Below are positions 50,521-60,012 of a stretch of 64,000 bases of DNA, one piece after another. The translations under genes were made by a program, and so were the position numbers. Origin of the DNA: JAXGPF01 sp964650945 (lineage in GTDB: Bacteria > Verrucomicrobiota > Kiritimatiellia > JAAZAB01). Positions within the stretch are counted from its first letter, which is position 1, and the number at the start of each line of letters is the position of its first letter. The stretch is taken from assembly GCA_964650945.1 (NCBI GenBank), contig CAZYXU010000002.1, forward strand, positions 29,068 through 93,067. The letters are read 5' to 3'. The notes beneath the pieces are model-generated. The model was not told the DNA's origin. It worked only from the letters and a program-made list of their open reading frames with translations, and made no database searches.

Positions 50521-52416
50521 ATGTTAAATGTCAACCAAGTCGGGAAAGCCTACGGCGGGCGCACGCTGTTGCGCGATGTGTCATTCCACGTCAACCGGAA
50601 TGACCGCATCGGCTTGATCGGACCCAACGGCTCCGGCAAATCCACGATTTTCCGGCTGATTCTGGGGCAAATTGAACCGGATGCCGGCACGGTCGCATTG
50701 CGCCCCGGCGCCCGCATGGGGCATCTCCCGCAGGAAATGCCGGCGGCCAACACCGCGACCGCGCTGGAGACCGCCACGGCCATCACCCCTGAAATCGCCG
50801 CCTTGCAAAATGTCTTGCGCACGGCCGGCGTGGCGGACGAAGCCGCACTGGCGGCCCGGGCGCGGCTGGATGAATTGCGGATTTTCGAACTGGAACCCAA
50901 GGCCCAAAAACACCTGGCGGGCTTGGGCTTCAAGCCGGATGATTGCCGGCGCCCCTTGCAAACCCTGAGCGGGGGCTGGGGCATGCGCGCGCATCTGGCG
51001 CGGCTGCTGACCCAGGCCCCGGATTTGCTCATGCTGGATGAACCCACCAACCACCTGGATCTCGCCGCGCTGGACTGGCTGCAGGAATATTTAAGCAAGT
51101 ATACCGGCGCCATCCTGATGATTTCGCATGACCGCGAATTTCTCAATCGAGTTGTCACCCGGATTTTTGAAATCCGGCAGGCCGGCATCCAGCAGTACCA
51201 TGGAAATTACGACGCATATGTGATTGAAAGCGCCGCCCGCCATACCCAGCAATTGGCGGCATACAACCGCCAACAGCGGGAAATCGCCGCGCTGCAGCGT
51301 TTTGCCGACCGCTTCCGCGCCAAGGCCTCCAAGGCCGCGCAAGCGCAGAGCAAACTCAAGCAAATCGCGCGCATGGACCAGATCGCGCCGCCCCCGCCCT
51401 TGCCCAAAACCATCGCCTTCCACTGGCCGCAGCCGCCGCGCAGCGGCCAGCGTGTCATGACCTTGCGCAACATTCACCAGGCTTATGGCGGTCAGATTGT
51501 CTACCAGGCATTGAATTACGAAGTGGAACGCGGTCAGCGCACCGTGCTGGTCGGGCCGAATGGCGCCGGCAAATCCACTTTGTTGAAGATCCTGGCCGGC
51601 ATCGTGCCGTTTCAAAGCGGGGAACGCGAACCCGGTCTGCATGTCAAAATCGGATATTACGCCCAACATCGGCTCGAAATGCTGCACCCGCGCCAGACCG
51701 TGCTGGAAGAAGCGCGGCAAGCCGCACCCCTGACCGACATGCAGACCACCCGCACCGTCCTGGGCGCTTTTTTATTCCGCGGCGATGACGTCTTTAAACC
51801 GGTCAGCGTTTTAAGCGGCGGTGAAAAAAGCCGCCTGGCGCTGGTGAAACTGCTGCTGGATCCCCCGAACTTGCTGCTGATGGACGAGCCCACCACCCAC
51901 TTGGACATACCGGGCATGGACGCTTTGGCCGCCGCGCTGCGCCACTACCAAGGCACCCTGCTTTTCATCAGCCATGACGTCTATTTCATCCGCGCCATCG
52001 CCAACACGGTGCTGCACATCCATGACGGCGCGCTCACCCCTTTTGCTGGCAATTATGACTATTACATCGAGCGCACCCGCGCCGCTTCCGCGCGCGCCGC
52101 TCTGACGGCGGGAGGGCCCGCCGGCGTTGGCCCCGCCCCCGCGCCAGCAGCCCGCTCAATCTGCCAGCCCCGGATCCCGACCCGGCGCGCACAGCAAAAA
52201 AGACTGGCCGGGCTGGAAAAACAAATCGCCGAACTGGAGCGGCAACAGGCCGCGCTGGCCGACCTTCTGGCGGATCCCGCGACCTATACCCGCCCGGGTG
52301 GCGCCCGGGAACCGACGGCGCAACTCGCGCAGACGGCGGCTTCGCTTGAGGCGCTTTACGCCCAATGGGAATCCTTATCTACGGCCGGAAATTTGCCGGG
52401 CGGGAATTTGCCTTGA
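50521..52416 (+). CDS. ABC-F family ATPase (ribosome-associated type)
   Basis: 631 residues, two ABC domains on one chain and no membrane spans. Walker A: GPNGSGKSTIFRL and GPNGAGKSTLLKI; signatures LSGGWGMRAHLARL and LSGGEKSRLALVKL; Walker B MLDEPTNHLDL and LMDEPTTHLDI. A linker of about 80 residues is rich in charged and Gln residues (AKASKAAQAQSKLKQIAR), and a C-terminal coiled coil follows near 560-620. Uup/YheS-like members act on stalled ribosomes. The start at 50521 has AGGGGCA upstream. No resistance role is implied by context. Confidence 0.93.
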   Translation: MLNVNQVGKAYGGRTLLRDVSFHVNRNDRIGLIGPNGSGKSTIFRLILGQIEPDAGTVALRPGARMGHLPQEMPAANTATALETATAITPEIAALQNVLRTAGVADEAALAARARLDELRIFELEPKAQKHLAGLGFKPDDCRRPLQTLSGGWGMRAHLARLLTQAPDLLMLDEPTNHLDLAALDWLQEYLSKYTGAILMISHDREFLNRVVTRIFEIRQAGIQQYHGNYDAYVIESAARHTQQLAAYNRQQREIAALQRFADRFRAKASKAAQAQSKLKQIARMDQIAPPPPLPKTIAFHWPQPPRSGQRVMTLRNIHQAYGGQIVYQALNYEVERGQRTVLVGPNGAGKSTLLKILAGIVPFQSGEREPGLHVKIGYYAQHRLEMLHPRQTVLEEARQAAPLTDMQTTRTVLGAFLFRGDDVFKPVSVLSGGEKSRLALVKLLLDPPNLLLMDEPTTHLDIPGMDALAAALRHYQGTLLFISHDVYFIRAIANTVLHIHDGALTPFAGNYDYYIERTRAASARAALTAGGPAGVGPAPAPAARSICQPRIPTRRAQQKRLAGLEKQIAELERQQAALADLLADPATYTRPGGAREPTAQLAQTAASLEALYAQWESLSTAGNLPGGNLP

Positions 52417-52509
52417 CATTTTCCCGGCCTTAATTGAAAATTAAAATTGTTGAAAAACCATATTAGGGCATGTTCTGAAATCCATCCAAGCAAGAGGAGT
52501 TATGGAGTT

Positions 52510-54678
52510 ATGAAGACGATACGTTTACTGGCCGCCGCCTTGGCGGCATTTTGGGTTGCCGGCCTCCAGGCGGCGCCCCCTGCCGTCGCCCCGCTCAACC
52601 CCGACTTTACCAGCCATTTGGAAAAACAAGAGCAGGCCGTGACCGACCCCCGTCGGCTGGCGCCGCCGGATGATGAAGAAAATTACGGCTATGTGCCGCC
52701 GCCAACCGTCCTGCCGCAGGTCCCGGAAGACTTGGTTTTTGGCATGGAACGCAAGACCTTCCCCGCCCGCTACGACCTGCGCACACTCGGCAAGGTAACG
52801 CCCGTCCGGGACCAGGGCAATGAAGGCGCCTGCTGGGCGTTCGCCACTTTCGGCTCGATGGAATCCTGCCTGCTGACCGCCGAGAACCGGGATTTTTCGG
52901 AAAACAACCTGGTCAACCTGGCTGGATTCGACTGGGGGTTCAGCGATGGCGGCAATGCCGAGATGTCCACTGCCTACCTGGCGCGCTGGAACGGGCCGGT
53001 CCTTGAAAGCCAGGACCCCTACCCGCGCCCCGGCCAGAGCACCAGCCTGGCGCCGCTGAAACACGTGCAACGCGTCTATTTCTTTCCCAAACGCACCAGT
53101 TACACCGCCAACTCGCTGATCAAGCAGGCGCTCATTGATTATGGAGCAGTTTATACCACGATGAGCTCCCAGTCCGGCTATCTGAAGGAAAGCACGGCCG
53201 GATATTATTACAATGGCGCGCAGGCGTGCAACCATGCCGTCACGATCGTCGGCTGGGATGATGACTTCAGCAAAGCAAACTTCCTGATTCAGCCGCCGGG
53301 CAACGGCGCCTTTATCGTCAAGAACAGTTGGGGTACGGGCTGGGGGAAGGCCGGTTATTTTTATATTTCATACTACGACACCAAGGTGGCCGAAAACAGC
53401 GCCGTCTTTACACGCCCGGAAGCCGTTGACAACTATGCCCGCCAATACCGATACGACCCGCTGGGCGCGGTGCGGTGGTTTGGCTACGGCAATGCCGTCT
53501 GCTGGGGCGCCAACATCTTCACGGCGGCAGCCGGCGAATCGCTGCGCGCCGTGAGTTTTAATACGCCCATCGCGGGGTCGCAGGTCGCAATTTACGTCTA
53601 CACCGGCTGCGCCGCCAACAGCCCGCGCAGCGGGACCTTGCGCGCCACGCAGACCGCCACCCTGACCCATGCCGGTTATCACACCTTGAAACTCAACACG
53701 GCTGTTGCGCTGACCGCCGGCCAGCGTTTTTCGGTAGTGGTAAAATTTACCACCACCGGGTACAGCTACCCCCTCCCCTTCGAATGCGCCATCAGCGGCT
53801 ACAGCAGCCGTGCCACGGCGTCACCCGGCCAGAGCTTTTTCAGCGCAACCGGAGCTTCCTGGACGGATATGACCAGCTTTGACGGCTCGGCCAACGTCTG
53901 TATCAAGGCCTTTACCGGAACCGGGACGCCCCCGCCCCCGCCGCCGCCCCCGCCCCCGCCACCGACTCCGGGCGCCCCGCTCCTGACGGATTATGACGGC
54001 GATGGGCTGGCTGACCCAGCACTGTACCGATCAACCGGCAACTGGCGCACCATTCTTTCACGGAACGGATACCGCCCGGTGTCATTCAATACGGCTTACA
54101 GCGGCAGCCAGTTTTTGCCGATGCCCGGTGATTTTGACGGGGATGGCTTGGGCGACCCGGCCGTCCTGGACCGCTCCAGCGGACGCTACCGGTTCTACTC
54201 ATCGCGCCACGGATATGCCCGCTATTATATTCCGCAGGCGTGGTACGAGAGCGGCGCTCGTAACAGCGCCGGCGACATGGATGGGGACCGCTTCGCCGAC
54301 CCGGTGGCCTACGATCCCGTCGGCCGGACCTGGTACATCCTCATGTCCGCTTATAATTACACCCGCTATGCCTGGATCCAATGGGGCGGCTCGAGCTGGA
54401 TGCCATTCTGCGCGGATTATGACCGGGACGGATACGGCGACCTGATCGCATATGATACCGTCTCCAAGTACTGGTATATCCTTTTGTCTTCCCAGGGATA
54501 TCGCCGTTATACATATCATTACTTTGGCTACGCCGGTTTCACCCCGGTTGTGGATGATGCTGACGGCGACGGCCGGGCCGATCTGGGCTTGTATAACGCC
54601 AGCACCGGCGTGTGGCGGATTCTGCTGTCCGGCACGGGCTACCAGCGGTACGCCACCGCCACCTGGAGCGGTAATTGA
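52510..54678 (+). CDS. Secreted papain-like (C1) protease with calcium-type repeats
   Basis: 722 residues. Signal peptide (to about 21, LQA-APP), short propeptide-like region, then a C1 peptidase domain: PVRDQGNEGACWAFATFG with Gln102 and the catalytic Cys108, His242 in NHAVTIVGWDDDF and Asn272 in VKNSWGTGWGKAGYF. A beta domain follows to about 475, then a stretch of 12 prolines, and five repeats (about 490-722), each starting with an acidic loop such as DYDGDGLADPALY, DFDGDGLGDPAVL, DMDGDRFADPVAY, DYDRDGYGDLIAY and DADGDGRADLGLY. These resemble FG-GAP/VCBS calcium repeats and probably attach the protein to a surface. GGAG lies six bases upstream. Confidence 0.93.
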   Translation: MKTIRLLAAALAAFWVAGLQAAPPAVAPLNPDFTSHLEKQEQAVTDPRRLAPPDDEENYGYVPPPTVLPQVPEDLVFGMERKTFPARYDLRTLGKVTPVRDQGNEGACWAFATFGSMESCLLTAENRDFSENNLVNLAGFDWGFSDGGNAEMSTAYLARWNGPVLESQDPYPRPGQSTSLAPLKHVQRVYFFPKRTSYTANSLIKQALIDYGAVYTTMSSQSGYLKESTAGYYYNGAQACNHAVTIVGWDDDFSKANFLIQPPGNGAFIVKNSWGTGWGKAGYFYISYYDTKVAENSAVFTRPEAVDNYARQYRYDPLGAVRWFGYGNAVCWGANIFTAAAGESLRAVSFNTPIAGSQVAIYVYTGCAANSPRSGTLRATQTATLTHAGYHTLKLNTAVALTAGQRFSVVVKFTTTGYSYPLPFECAISGYSSRATASPGQSFFSATGASWTDMTSFDGSANVCIKAFTGTGTPPPPPPPPPPPPTPGAPLLTDYDGDGLADPALYRSTGNWRTILSRNGYRPVSFNTAYSGSQFLPMPGDFDGDGLGDPAVLDRSSGRYRFYSSRHGYARYYIPQAWYESGARNSAGDMDGDRFADPVAYDPVGRTWYILMSAYNYTRYAWIQWGGSSWMPFCADYDRDGYGDLIAYDTVSKYWYILLSSQGYRRYTYHYFGYAGFTPVVDDADGDGRADLGLYNASTGVWRILLSGTGYQRYATATWSGN

Positions 54679-54750
54679 CGTCACCGGACCTGCCCCCACC
54701 AATGTAAAAACATCCGTTCCCGGCAATGGAAAAATGCGCCGCCAGGCGGG

Positions 54751-54823
54751 AGCCAGCTGTCGGGATCGAACCGACGACCTGCTGATTACAAATCAGCTGC
54801 TCTACCAACTGAGCTAAGCTGGC
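54751..54823 (-). tRNA. tRNA-Thr (anticodon TGT)
   Basis: 73 bases, full cloverleaf on the minus strand: acceptor GCCAGCT/AGCTGGC, D-arm GCTC-AGTTGGTA-GAGC, anticodon stem GCTGA/TCAGC with loop TTTGTAA (anticodon TGT), T-arm GTCGG-TTCGATC-CCGAC, discriminator T. CCA is not encoded. It converges with the protease gene. Confidence 0.96.
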
Positions 54824-54872
54824 AAAAAAACGCAAGCACCGATGGCGGCGATCAGGCGAATGCGGGGATGAT

Positions 54873-54900
54873 TGATAATAAAAAAGTCCGCGGTTTGCAA
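54873..54900 (-). promoter_or_regulatory. Weak candidate promoter of tRNA-Thr
   Basis: On the minus strand TTGCAA (54900-54895) and TTATCA (54878-54873), 16 bases apart, lie about 50 bases before the tRNA. Confidence 0.3.
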
Positions 54901-54939
54901 GTTTTTTAACCTGCCGTTTTCAACCAATCGGCCGGGTGG

Positions 54940-56670
54940 TTATTGCGGCAGGCTTTTGCCCGAAACGCGCAAGGCTTTGGCAATGATCAGCAATTGCATC
55001 ATCCGGCCGACCGGTTCGGCATAACCGGCAAAAACTACGGATGACTTCAGGGGGGCGAATTGCGGGTCTTCGGGATCGGGACACATGACCACCACTCCCA
55101 AACGGGGGCACAGTTTGAGCAGGGCTTTGAGCAAGCCGCTCATTTCCGCCGCCAACAAACGGATATCCACAATTAAGACATCATGCGTCTGCAATGCCTC
55201 GACACCGCCCAGCACTGCCATCATGCTTTCGCGGCGCTCCAGAATAACTCCCGCTCCGCGCAATGCCTGCGTCAGCCCCGCCGGCTCGTTTTGACCCGCA
55301 TTCGCCAGAATCAAATGCCAGCCGTTCAGATAATCCCGAAACTCGACGGGATATTCCGCGTCAGCATCCAGCTCCAATTCCGATAACGCCAGATGCGGCA
55401 GACAAACCCGGTAGACGCAAAAGCCGGAAGATGCCTTTAAAAGCTCCAGCGCGCCCTGCGCTTCTTCAACCAGGGATTTCACGACGGATAAAATAACTCC
55501 GCCGTCGTCCGGGCCGGCAATCGCCGGGATGCCGGCGGCGCCCGCGCCGGCGGCAGCGGCCGTGCCGTCCGGCGCCGGTTCCGCGGTAATCACCATGACC
55601 ACCGCAAATCTTTCCGGCACATTGGCCAGGGTGCCCGCGCCGCGACGGGACAGGGTGATGGTCAATATCCCGGGGTGCGCCTGGGCATCCGCGGCCAGCA
55701 GCCCCAGGTTCAAGACAACCTGTTCGATTTGACCCGCGGTCAAAGGCACGGGCGGGCAATCGCCGGCGGCGGAGAATTTCACGGTCCAGGCCGGCGTCAA
55801 AGCGATGCGCAGCAAGGCGACCGCCTCTTCCAGGTGGCGCTCCACCCGCGTCCCGGGACGCCCGTTCATGCCGGCATGGCTCAAGGCCAGCAACTGGCGC
55901 GATAACAGCGCGCCTTTCTGGGTTTGCGCTTGAATCACCTCCAACGAGTTAACGCCGGCATTCCCTGTCAGACCGCCCCGCGCCAGCAAAGCCGCGTGCC
56001 CCGAAATGGCGCATAGGATATTATTAAAGTCGTGGGCCACCCCGCCGGCGATCCGGCCCACCAACTGCAACAGGGCAATCTGGCGCTGGCGCATTTCCAG
56101 GGAACGCAGGTCGGTGACATCGCTCAACAGCACCAGCCGCACCCCGGATGACGGCTGCGAACGGAAACGCAATGTATGCAAGGCGCCGTCGTAAAAGCAA
56201 TCGCACTCAAATTCGCGCGGCGCCGCTAAATCCAGGAGGCATTCAAGCTGGGCCTGGTTGACGCACGGAAACACCTCCATCAACCGGCGGTTTTTCAATT
56301 CCCGGATGTGCTTGGGCAGCAATTGCAGCAGGGCGGGATTATAACCGGTCACCCGGCCTTCGCGGTCAAGCAAAAGCAAACCATCGCTAATGTAATCCAT
56401 GGCCGCGACAAACCGGCCGATCCGGCGGCGGCCTTCGATCTCCACTGTGGAGCGGATGCTCCACAAGCCGAAGGCGCCGGTCAGAAACATAACGCCCATG
56501 GTCAAGGACCAGATGGCCACGCTCAAGTCCCTGATTGTCTGGCGGTCAGGCGGATCAGTCAGGAGCACGTGCAGGTAAGCGATAATCGAATAGGAAGCCA
56601 AGGCCACCGCGCCCAGCAGGATCACCATCAGCAGGGCATAACGCCAGGCGCTTTTGGGCAGAAGATTCAT
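54940..56670 (-). CDS. Membrane histidine kinase-like protein, degenerate catalytic parts
   Basis: 576 residues: two spans (about 12-32 and 55-77), a PAS domain (about 90-205; DGLLLLDREGRVTGYNPALL), then the dimerisation helix with the phospho-acceptor His in GGVAHDFNNILCAISGH. The ATPase domain has lost its usual N box (QVVLNLGLLAADAQ, no NA) and G box (DDGGVILSVVKSLV). A C-terminal receiver-like domain keeps the Asp in LIVDIRL but lacks the upstream acidic pair and the conserved Lys. It may therefore be a phosphotransfer or scaffold protein rather than an active kinase. It starts one base after the secretin stop, last gene of the pilus operon. Confidence 0.78.
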   Translation of the reverse strand: MNLLPKSAWRYALLMVILLGAVALASYSIIAYLHVLLTDPPDRQTIRDLSVAIWSLTMGVMFLTGAFGLWSIRSTVEIEGRRRIGRFVAAMDYISDGLLLLDREGRVTGYNPALLQLLPKHIRELKNRRLMEVFPCVNQAQLECLLDLAAPREFECDCFYDGALHTLRFRSQPSSGVRLVLLSDVTDLRSLEMRQRQIALLQLVGRIAGGVAHDFNNILCAISGHAALLARGGLTGNAGVNSLEVIQAQTQKGALLSRQLLALSHAGMNGRPGTRVERHLEEAVALLRIALTPAWTVKFSAAGDCPPVPLTAGQIEQVVLNLGLLAADAQAHPGILTITLSRRGAGTLANVPERFAVVMVITAEPAPDGTAAAAGAGAAGIPAIAGPDDGGVILSVVKSLVEEAQGALELLKASSGFCVYRVCLPHLALSELELDADAEYPVEFRDYLNGWHLILANAGQNEPAGLTQALRGAGVILERRESMMAVLGGVEALQTHDVLIVDIRLLAAEMSGLLKALLKLCPRLGVVVMCPDPEDPQFAPLKSSVVFAGYAEPVGRMMQLLIIAKALRVSGKSLPQ

Positions 56671-56671
56671 G

Positions 56672-58762
56672 TCAAGGGGCAGGCTGGCTGGCGCCGGCCT
56701 CCGCCGCCGCGTTGGTCGGGGCAATGGCCGCTTCCGCCGCGCTATTGGAGGACACGGCCAAGGGACCCGCCAACCCCAGCGCTGCCGGGGCTTGCTTGGG
56801 GTCCAACGGGGTGTAGTCGAACTCCGCCATCGCCTGACGTCCCAGCACTTCCAAGCCGGTCAAGGGCTCATTCTCGTCCAAAATCGTCGGCGTCAGCATG
56901 ATCAGCAGGTTGGAACGATCCACCTCGTCCGTGGTGTGCCGGAAAAGCAAACCGATCAACGGGATGTCGCCCAGAATGGGCACGCGTGTCTCCTTCTTGG
57001 ACTTGCTGTCCTCCATCAAGCCGCCGATCACCACGGTGTGCGTGCTGGGAACGTTGACCCGCGATGACAGATGCCGGGTGCTGATGACGGGATACACCGA
57101 ACCCTGGGGTGTGGTAATATCCTTGACCCAGGTGCTCATTTGCGGATTGACCGTCATCCGCACGACGTTGGCATCCGGATCGATTTCCGGGATGACCCAG
57201 AGGGTCAGGCCCAGGTCGTTCCATTCAACCTTTTCCGAGTAGGAATCGCGCGAGATGCCGCCGGAACTATCCGTCGTCTTCTCGGAAAAAACGGTCGGGT
57301 AGCGCTCGCCGACGTGGATCTTGGCCTCAACCTTGTTGCCGACAATCAGCAGGGGATGCGAAATCATGTTGGCATTGGAGTTTTTCTTCAGGGCGCTCAG
57401 GAACAAGGATGCCTCCGAAACTGTGAGGAATGCCGTGCCCATCTTGGTTTCCAGCGAAGTGTCGGTGGCGAGATAAGATCTTTTCGCGGAAATATCGCGC
57501 CCGGTGTCGATGCTGTCGGTGATGGCGCGCGTGGGCGTTACATTCCCTTCGTCGTCGATTTTTTCATAAGGTTGCCCGGCCAAATTCTGGAATTTTTCGA
57601 CTTTATCCACATTGGACCGGCGGTCATACTGGTGGTCTTGATTGTCGGTGGTGTTAACCTTCTCGGTTTCGTCGGAGAAAGACCATTGCAAGTCCGTCAA
57701 TCCGGCCGTCACGCCGAACCGGTCCAGCATGGACCAGTCGAAACCGATTTTTTTGCTGTCGCTGGTGACCACGTCGATAATGCGGGCCTCGATAAACACC
57801 TGCGGCTCGCGCTTGTCGAGTTTTTGAATCAGGGTTTCCACCCGGTCAACGTATTCGCGGATATCCGACACGATTACCTCGGTCGTAATGCCGGGATTCT
57901 GAATCTCCGTGGTAGCCAACGAAGAGGATTTCATATTGGCGCTATGCTGGACCTTGCTCTGGCTGGTAATGATCGTGCCGCGCGGCGAAAGGATTTTAAG
58001 TAATTTAATCTGCTCGACCAGGTCCACGGCATTCATGTACCGCAGTATGAATGAGCGCGTCACCAGGGGTTTGGTTTCTTCAATTTGTTTGAGCTTCTGC
58101 TGGTACATCTCCGAATTCACCACCATGATGATGCCGGAAGGATCTTCGATGGTTGAAAGATTCACCGATCCCAGCGCCAGATTCAAAGCCGAACGCCATT
58201 CCACATTCTTCAAATTGGCCGTGATATACAGGTTGGTGTAAGTTCCCGCGACAATTATATTGGCGCCCGAAATGCGGGAAAACATATTAACCACATCCGG
58301 TACCGGCACCGCATCCAGGGAAATCGAGATGAAGTTGCTGGCGGGCAGCGCCGCGCCTTCCCCGCCATTGGGCGGCAATCCGCCCAGCGGCAAATCCAGC
58401 AGCGTCTCGTCCGCATGGGAAACTATTTCAACATTGGCCGGCGGCGCCGCTGCCATTGCCGGCGGGGGAACCTCTGGCGCAGGGACGTCTACCGGCAGTA
58501 ACGCCGCCGGCGGAGGGGCAGGCACTGGCGCGGGAACGGCGGCATCGGCCGACGGCGGAATGGTTTCCGCGCGCACGGTTGCATCCGCAGGCGGTTCCGC
58601 CGTTTCCGAGGGGCTGACCGCGGCCGCGGGCGGGGCTGCCTCCGCGTCCAATGCTGCGTCAGGGCTGGCCGCCGTAATTTCCGTTTGGGCCGGCGCTTGA
58701 CCGGAGAACCCCAGGAACCCGGCCGTTAATAATGTCATCAAAAACCAATGGGATTTTTGCAT
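56672..58762 (-). CDS. pilQ: Secretin (PilQ/GspD-type outer-membrane channel)
   Basis: 696 residues. Signal peptide, a long Pro/Ala-rich N-terminal segment (about 25-125), an STN/N0-like region (PDVVNMFSRISGANIIVAG), N1-type domain (VSDIREYVDRVETLIQKLD), and the C-terminal secretin core with VGERYPTVFSEK, SSRVNVPSTHTVVIGGLMED and VPILGDIPLIGLLFRHT. It forms the outer-membrane pore through which the pilus passes. A Pro-rich head instead of AMIN domains is an uncommon form. Confidence 0.93.
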   Translation of the reverse strand: MQKSHWFLMTLLTAGFLGFSGQAPAQTEITAASPDAALDAEAAPPAAAVSPSETAEPPADATVRAETIPPSADAAVPAPVPAPPPAALLPVDVPAPEVPPPAMAAAPPANVEIVSHADETLLDLPLGGLPPNGGEGAALPASNFISISLDAVPVPDVVNMFSRISGANIIVAGTYTNLYITANLKNVEWRSALNLALGSVNLSTIEDPSGIIMVVNSEMYQQKLKQIEETKPLVTRSFILRYMNAVDLVEQIKLLKILSPRGTIITSQSKVQHSANMKSSSLATTEIQNPGITTEVIVSDIREYVDRVETLIQKLDKREPQVFIEARIIDVVTSDSKKIGFDWSMLDRFGVTAGLTDLQWSFSDETEKVNTTDNQDHQYDRRSNVDKVEKFQNLAGQPYEKIDDEGNVTPTRAITDSIDTGRDISAKRSYLATDTSLETKMGTAFLTVSEASLFLSALKKNSNANMISHPLLIVGNKVEAKIHVGERYPTVFSEKTTDSSGGISRDSYSEKVEWNDLGLTLWVIPEIDPDANVVRMTVNPQMSTWVKDITTPQGSVYPVISTRHLSSRVNVPSTHTVVIGGLMEDSKSKKETRVPILGDIPLIGLLFRHTTDEVDRSNLLIMLTPTILDENEPLTGLEVLGRQAMAEFDYTPLDPKQAPAALGLAGPLAVSSNSAAEAAIAPTNAAAEAGASQPAP

Positions 58763-58777
58763 AAGCTGATCCTTGTA

Positions 58778-59431
58778 TTATTCTCCCCCAGACTGCGTCA
58801 CCGTGGCGTGCGCCGTCCGTCCCTCGGCATCCCGCACCGTCACAATGTTGTTGCCGTAGGCGCCGGCGACGCCATGATAGCTCGCCTGGTAACTGGAGGA
58901 AGCGGAATACGACACTGTTCCCAGGGCCGGGTTGCCGACGCTCCATACATAAGGGGGCGACCCGCCGTTGACGGTAAAGGCAGCTTCCAGCACATTGTTC
59001 AGATCGACGACCGCCGGCGAAACCGTCATGGCATCCTGCACCGGGGTCACACGCGCCAATGCGAAATGTCCGTCTTCATCCTCCACTCTGACCGTGTTAT
59101 TGCCGACTTGCAGGCAAACATAGCGGCATTGACTCCAGCCGACGACTTCAACCTGCCCCTTGGACGGGTCGGTGACGCTCCATTTATAGGACGGCGTGCC
59201 GCCTTTGCCGGTAAACAAGACCTCCTGGCCGACAATGCTCAAGGTTGCAAGCACCGGGGTGATTTGCATGGACATGGGGGATGTATCGTCACGCGCGTCG
59301 GATTGGTAGGAATTATTCTTGAAATAGTCATCCGCGTCGCTGTCGTCGGAATTCGATTCGCACCCGGCGGAAAACAGCAAACCTGATCCGACCGTCAGCA
59401 CGCAAAACCAATGGCGCCAATTTTTCATCAT
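58778..59431 (-). CDS. Lipoprotein with two Ig-like repeats
   Basis: 217 residues. Signal and lipobox (GSGLLFSAGC), an Asp/Ser-rich spacer, then two similar beta domains of about 75 residues: GGTPSYKWSVTDPSKGQV with NNTVRVEDEDGHFALARVT, and GGSPPYVWSVGNPALGTV with NNIVTVRDAEGRTAHATVT. It sits between pilP and pilQ in the pilus operon, so it may be a secretin pilot or wall-binding part. No known family name; function inferred from position. Confidence 0.75.
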   Translation of the reverse strand: MMKNWRHWFCVLTVGSGLLFSAGCESNSDDSDADDYFKNNSYQSDARDDTSPMSMQITPVLATLSIVGQEVLFTGKGGTPSYKWSVTDPSKGQVEVVGWSQCRYVCLQVGNNTVRVEDEDGHFALARVTPVQDAMTVSPAVVDLNNVLEAAFTVNGGSPPYVWSVGNPALGTVSYSASSSYQASYHGVAGAYGNNIVTVRDAEGRTAHATVTQSGGE

Positions 59432-59510
59432 CTACTCCCTTGCCAGTTTATGCACAAGCCCTTTGATTAGAGCCCAAAAACGCGCTTTACTCAAGCAAAA
59501 AGTTTATTCA

Positions 59511-59990
59511 TCAATCCATCGGTTCAATCCGCACCTTGCGCATATCAATGCCGCGAATGCGAAAACGGAAAACAAAGCTCTCCGTGGGCACCGCAATCAC
59601 GTCGCCGACTTGAACCATTTGCCCGTTGACCGCCGCAAAATAATTATTGCCGCGGCGGATGATACCGCCGACTTTCAGGGCGGCCAAAGCCTGCGCGCGC
59701 GCTTCGCTGCCGGGCGGACTCCCCGCCATTTCCTCAAGTTCCGCAGTCTGCTCCGACCCGGCATTTCCCGGCGCGGACGGCCGCGGCGGACGATAATTCA
59801 CGGGCCAGAAAGGGTCCCGCGCCAGCGTCGCCGCCGGCTCGTTCGTGCCCGTCAGTTCGCGCGCATCGCTTGCCTGCATTTCCGCCGCCGGGGCGCGCCA
59901 GGCCAAGGCGCCGGCCAGACACAGGGCGATCAGGCAAGCTGAGCGCTCGCATCCCGTCCGGCGAATGGAAATTGGTTTTTTGACGAACAT
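59511..59990 (-). CDS. pilP: PilP-like pilus assembly protein
   Basis: 159 residues. A signal sequence (ACLIALCLAGALAW), a low-complexity linker, the RDPFWPVNYRPP segment typical of PilP/GspC, and a small beta domain ending GGIIRRGNNYFAAVNGQMVQVGD (residues about 115-150), the homology-region fold. It has no lipobox Cys, unlike proteobacterial PilP. The ATG at 59990 has AGGGGA upstream. It links PilN/PilO to the secretin. Confidence 0.78.
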   Translation of the reverse strand: MFVKKPISIRRTGCERSACLIALCLAGALAWRAPAAEMQASDARELTGTNEPAATLARDPFWPVNYRPPRPSAPGNAGSEQTAELEEMAGSPPGSEARAQALAALKVGGIIRRGNNYFAAVNGQMVQVGDVIAVPTESFVFRFRIRGIDMRKVRIEPMD

Positions 59991-60012
59991 GCTTTCCCCT
60001 GTTGCCTGTCCG

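Noticed and set aside
53925..53965. C-rich tract in the protease gene as a regulatory repeat
   Set aside because: It encodes the in-frame 12-proline hinge.
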